From assembly GCA_021732995.1 (NCBI GenBank), contig JAKFWA010000125.1, positions 1 to 60,217 on the forward strand: DNA of 60,217 nt, written 5' to 3'. The stretch comes from Planctomycetaceae bacterium. Lineage in GTDB: Bacteria; Planctomycetota; Planctomycetia; Planctomycetales; Planctomycetaceae. Of this stretch, positions 57,875-60,217 are shown in pieces. The notes below the pieces were generated by a model, which was given only the letters and a program-made list of their open reading frames with translations, had not been told where the DNA came from and did no database searches. A program made the position numbers and the translations under genes. Position 1 is the stretch's first letter; the number at the start of each line of letters is the position of its first letter.

Positions 57875-58738
57875 TTACGTCGTCGCCAGTACCAACTCCT
57901 CCGCGTTATTGGGCGGACGAAGTCCATCTGTTCTGTCGGCGAAATAGAGTTGGGCAAGCGTAGAGGCTGACACGTGCTGAGCTGCCTTGAATCCGGTTTC
58001 GTGAACCAGAGCCAGCATTTCGGCTGGTGTGAAGAAGCTGATGAAGGGTGTTCCGCTGGCTCGTGCCCCTTCGATTGCACGCTCAATTCCAGGACGCACT
58101 TCGGGGTCTGCCAGTTCGACCGGCAAGAGGAACGAGATAACGAGCGTCGAGCCCGGCGCAAGCGATGCAACCTGGCGCAGCATGGCCGTGATCGCGTCTC
58201 TGGTGAGGTACATGCTGACGCCGGTGGATGCTACGACTGCCGGCTGCTTGCTGTCGAAGCCGGTTTCCATCAGTCGATGCCACCACGAGTCACCCGCCTC
58301 GAAGTCGACCGGCACGAGTCGCAGCCACTGCGGAATGCCAAAGCCGAGTTCGATCAGCCGCTGTCGCTTCCAGGCTTGAGGGCCGGGCTGATCGACCTCG
58401 AAGACAGTCAGGCGAGACGCGGTTTCTGGCCTGCGCTGGGCGAAGGTGTCGAGCCCTGCGCCGAGAATTACGTACTGGCCGACGCCGCGAGCAACTTGCT
58501 CCTCGACCAGGTCTTCAATGAATCGCGCGCGAGCCAGGATCGAGGCTCGGAAAGGCATTGTGAAGGGACTCATATCCGGGCGGTTGCGCCAGCCAGCATC
58601 AGGGGCAGCCAGCTTCAAACCAATATCATCATCCAGTACGTGCGGCGGCTGATCGACTTCCAGGTGCAGTGCCCGCCAGAGAGCGACTCGCACCGCGGTG
58701 TTGTCAGGTGCTGCAATCGGCTTCTTCTCGACGTTCAT
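57875..58738 (-). CDS. Class I SAM-dependent methyltransferase, leucine carboxyl methyltransferase (LCM) family
   Basis: The 287-residue protein has V90-I-L-G-A-G-L-D-T98, the SAM-binding loop of the LCM family, preceded by a region for the substrate (SPFTMPFRASILARARFIEDLV) and followed by VFEVDQPGPQAWKRQRL. Bacterial members are mostly uncharacterised O-methyltransferases related to PPM1. It is divergent from the AraC-type regulator, which may control it. The start is ATG 58738 with a weak binding site. Confidence 0.88.
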   Translation of the reverse strand: MNVEKKPIAAPDNTAVRVALWRALHLEVDQPPHVLDDDIGLKLAAPDAGWRNRPDMSPFTMPFRASILARARFIEDLVEEQVARGVGQYVILGAGLDTFAQRRPETASRLTVFEVDQPGPQAWKRQRLIELGFGIPQWLRLVPVDFEAGDSWWHRLMETGFDSKQPAVVASTGVSMYLTRDAITAMLRQVASLAPGSTLVISFLLPVELADPEVRPGIERAIEGARASGTPFISFFTPAEMLALVHETGFKAAQHVSASTLAQLYFADRTDGLRPPNNAEELVLATT

Positions 58739-58893
58739 GTTTTCTGGTCTCGGTTAGCTGCTCGCTGGCCCAGTCGTCGTGCTCGGCGCCTGTTCGATTC
58801 ACGCGGGTGGCTGCAAGAGGCGCGACTCGTCGCGGCGAACTTTCTTGGATCGATCTGCCGAGTTGAAGCGGCTTGGAATAGAATCCGGTCAGT

Positions 58894-59718
58894 ATGCTCT
58901 ATTCCTCATACATTCCATCGCCGCCAGTGAGCGACTTCGTCGACTGCTTCTGGCTGTGCGCTGATAAGCCGCTGCATACCAGGGAACGGATCCTTCCGAG
59001 CGGAACCTTCGAACTGGTCATCAATCTCGATGCTGATGAAGTGCGAGTTGTCGATCTCGGGCGGCCGGGAGGATTCAACCGTTTCTCCGGGGCGGTTGTC
59101 TCTGGTACTTATGCCGGCCCGTTCGTGATTGATCCATCGCAGCACGAGCTGATGATGGGAGTTCACTTTAAACCCGGCGGGGCGTTTCCGTTATTTGGTG
59201 CGGTTGTCGGTGAACTGGCAAATACGCACATTGCTTTAGACAACCTTTGGGGGCGATCTGCTGGCGTGATTCGCGAGCGACTTTGTGCGGCTCATACGAA
59301 CGCGGAACGTTTCCTCTTGATGGAGAACATCCTCAGCTCTCGGCTGCTGACTTCTCCGCGACATCATGCTGCAGTTTCGATGGCCCTCGACTTGCTTGTG
59401 CGAAGCGGAACTCAAGCATCGGTTCAGAACGTCGCCCGGCAGATTGGTCTCAGCCAGCGCCGGTTCATTCAAGTGTTTACCGAGCAAGTGGGTCTTACTC
59501 CCAAGTTGTTCTCGCGCATTCTCCGCTTTCAGCAGGCGCGTCGGCTCGCGGGACAGAACTCCAGACCTGATTGGGCGGATCTGGCGTTGTCCTGCGGGTA
59601 CTTTGATCAATCGCATCTGATCCGGGACTTTGGGCAATTCTCAGGAATGAGTCCCGCCCACTATCTCCGGCGCCAGAGCGACCGGGTGATGCACAATCAT
59701 GTTCCGATAGGGGAGTAG
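58894..59718 (+). CDS. AraC family transcriptional regulator
   Basis: The 274-residue protein has an N-terminal domain of the DUF6597 type (SSYIPSPPVSDFVDCFWLC, RILPSGTFELVINLD) and a C-terminal pair of helix-turn-helix motifs (SVQNVARQIGLSQRRFIQVF, WADLALSCGYFDQSHLIRDF, then GMSPAHYLRR). It should bind DNA as a dimer and respond to a small molecule. The 155-bp gap to the divergent methyltransferase gene is a likely target. The VOC gene downstream on the same strand may also be under its control. Confidence 0.92.
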   Translation: MLYSSYIPSPPVSDFVDCFWLCADKPLHTRERILPSGTFELVINLDADEVRVVDLGRPGGFNRFSGAVVSGTYAGPFVIDPSQHELMMGVHFKPGGAFPLFGAVVGELANTHIALDNLWGRSAGVIRERLCAAHTNAERFLLMENILSSRLLTSPRHHAAVSMALDLLVRSGTQASVQNVARQIGLSQRRFIQVFTEQVGLTPKLFSRILRFQQARRLAGQNSRPDWADLALSCGYFDQSHLIRDFGQFSGMSPAHYLRRQSDRVMHNHVPIGE

Positions 59719-59913
59719 GTCAATTTCCTCCAATACGGGGCTGATGCTCGAGTTATCTTCACCCCGGCGAGCCTGCGAGATCGAAGGCTGACAGGCTAAC
59801 GACCGCGTCAGTTGATCGTGATTCAGTTACCGGGTTCAAGCCGCTGACCGCCCCATCGCCTTGATACGACGAACGGGTGCGCGGAACGACTAAGACAAAA
59901 GGACGACAAGCTC

Positions 59914-60217
59914 ATGTCTACCGTCAGCATTCGTTACATGATTGACGACGTACCCGCCGCCATCGCGTTTTATACCACGCACCTTGGCTTTGCTCTCAGC
60001 GAAGATGCCAGCCCCGCATTTGCTGCCGTCACGCGCGACGGCGTGCGTCTTCTACTCAGCGGGAAGGCGAGTTCCGGTCGCCGTCCGATGCAGGATGGTC
60101 GCGAGCCCGTTCCCGGCGGATGGAACCGCATCCATATTCAAGTGGACGATCTGGCCGCCGAAGTTCAGCGTCTCCGTGCCGCGGGCCTCGTTTTCCGCAA
60201 CGACATCATCACCGGAC
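59914..60217 (+). CDS. VOC family protein (partial, cut by window edge)
   Basis: The first 101 codons are visible and the frame is open at the edge. The sequence SIRYMIDDVPAAIAFYTTHLGF is the first beta-alpha unit of the vicinal oxygen chelate fold, and HIQVDDLAAEVQRLRAAG is the start of the second. This is the glyoxalase/bleomycin-resistance/dioxygenase superfamily; the metal ligands can only be judged with the complete protein. ATG 59914 has AAAGGA upstream. It follows the AraC-type gene with a gap of about 195 bp in which I see no other gene. Confidence 0.85.
   Translation, partial: MSTVSIRYMIDDVPAAIAFYTTHLGFALSEDASPAFAAVTRDGVRLLLSGKASSGRRPMQDGREPVPGGWNRIHIQVDDLAAEVQRLRAAGLVFRNDIITG

Overview
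The window is a GC-rich chromosome segment that reads as a planctomycete (phylum Planctomycetota, order Planctomycetales or close). The evidence is the gene content: planctomycete cytochrome proteins (PSCyt1/DUF1549/DUF1553 and DUF1587/DUF1592/DUF1588/DUF1585) paired with DUF1501 and DUF1552 proteins, a secreted sulfatase, PQQ-like propellers, Tat-exported Gfo/Idh/MocA and SMP-30 proteins, and a giant repeat protein with an LExR-LLSA N-terminal motif. The genus cannot be read from the sequence alone. I saw no tRNA, rRNA, CRISPR array, insertion sequence or prophage.

Layout. 1-5665 (minus) is the N-terminal 1,888 codons of an extracellular protein with at least 15 tandem repeats of about 112 residues; its end lies outside the window. 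6287-16333 holds a sulfatase, an MFS transporter, a GT4 glycosyltransferase, a VOC gene overlapping a TPR/peptidase-MA gene, a PQQ-like propeller and an N-carbamoyl-D-amino-acid hydrolase. 16504-25821 carries two convergent surface-cytochrome modules: DUF1592-type cytochrome, CPCC protein, DUF1552 and a propeller on plus; DUF1549/1553 cytochrome and DUF1501 on minus. 25986-36517 has an SMP-30 protein, a GDPD and two giant propeller proteins in tandem. 36582-47815 has selO, secreted proteins of unknown function, an acetyl xylan esterase-type enzyme, a Gfo/Idh/MocA oxidoreductase, and a run of M28 peptidase, YceI, membrane protein and aldo/keto reductase.

47793-53580 (minus) is a complete caa3-type oxidase operon: subunit II with fused cytochrome c, a fused subunit I-III, a small membrane protein, CtaG and a triheme cytochrome c, joined by ATGA or TGATG junctions or a 1-base gap. 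The K-channel lysine of subunit I is replaced by glutamine.

54342-56980 is an island of small genes likely to act on RNA or stress: a basic protein that appears to start at ATC, a cold-shock protein, a zinc-ribbon protein, and on the other strand an IscA/HesB-like protein without the cysteine set, an RRM protein, an SGNH hydrolase and an unknown protein. The right end has a methyltransferase divergent from an AraC-type regulator, and a VOC gene cut by the window edge.

The most unusual items are an 87-bp inverted-repeat element inserted in frame in the DUF1592 cytochrome gene, a discoidin-like domain splitting DUF1592 in the same protein, the ATC start, the oxidase without its K-channel lysine, and the RNA/cold-shock island.
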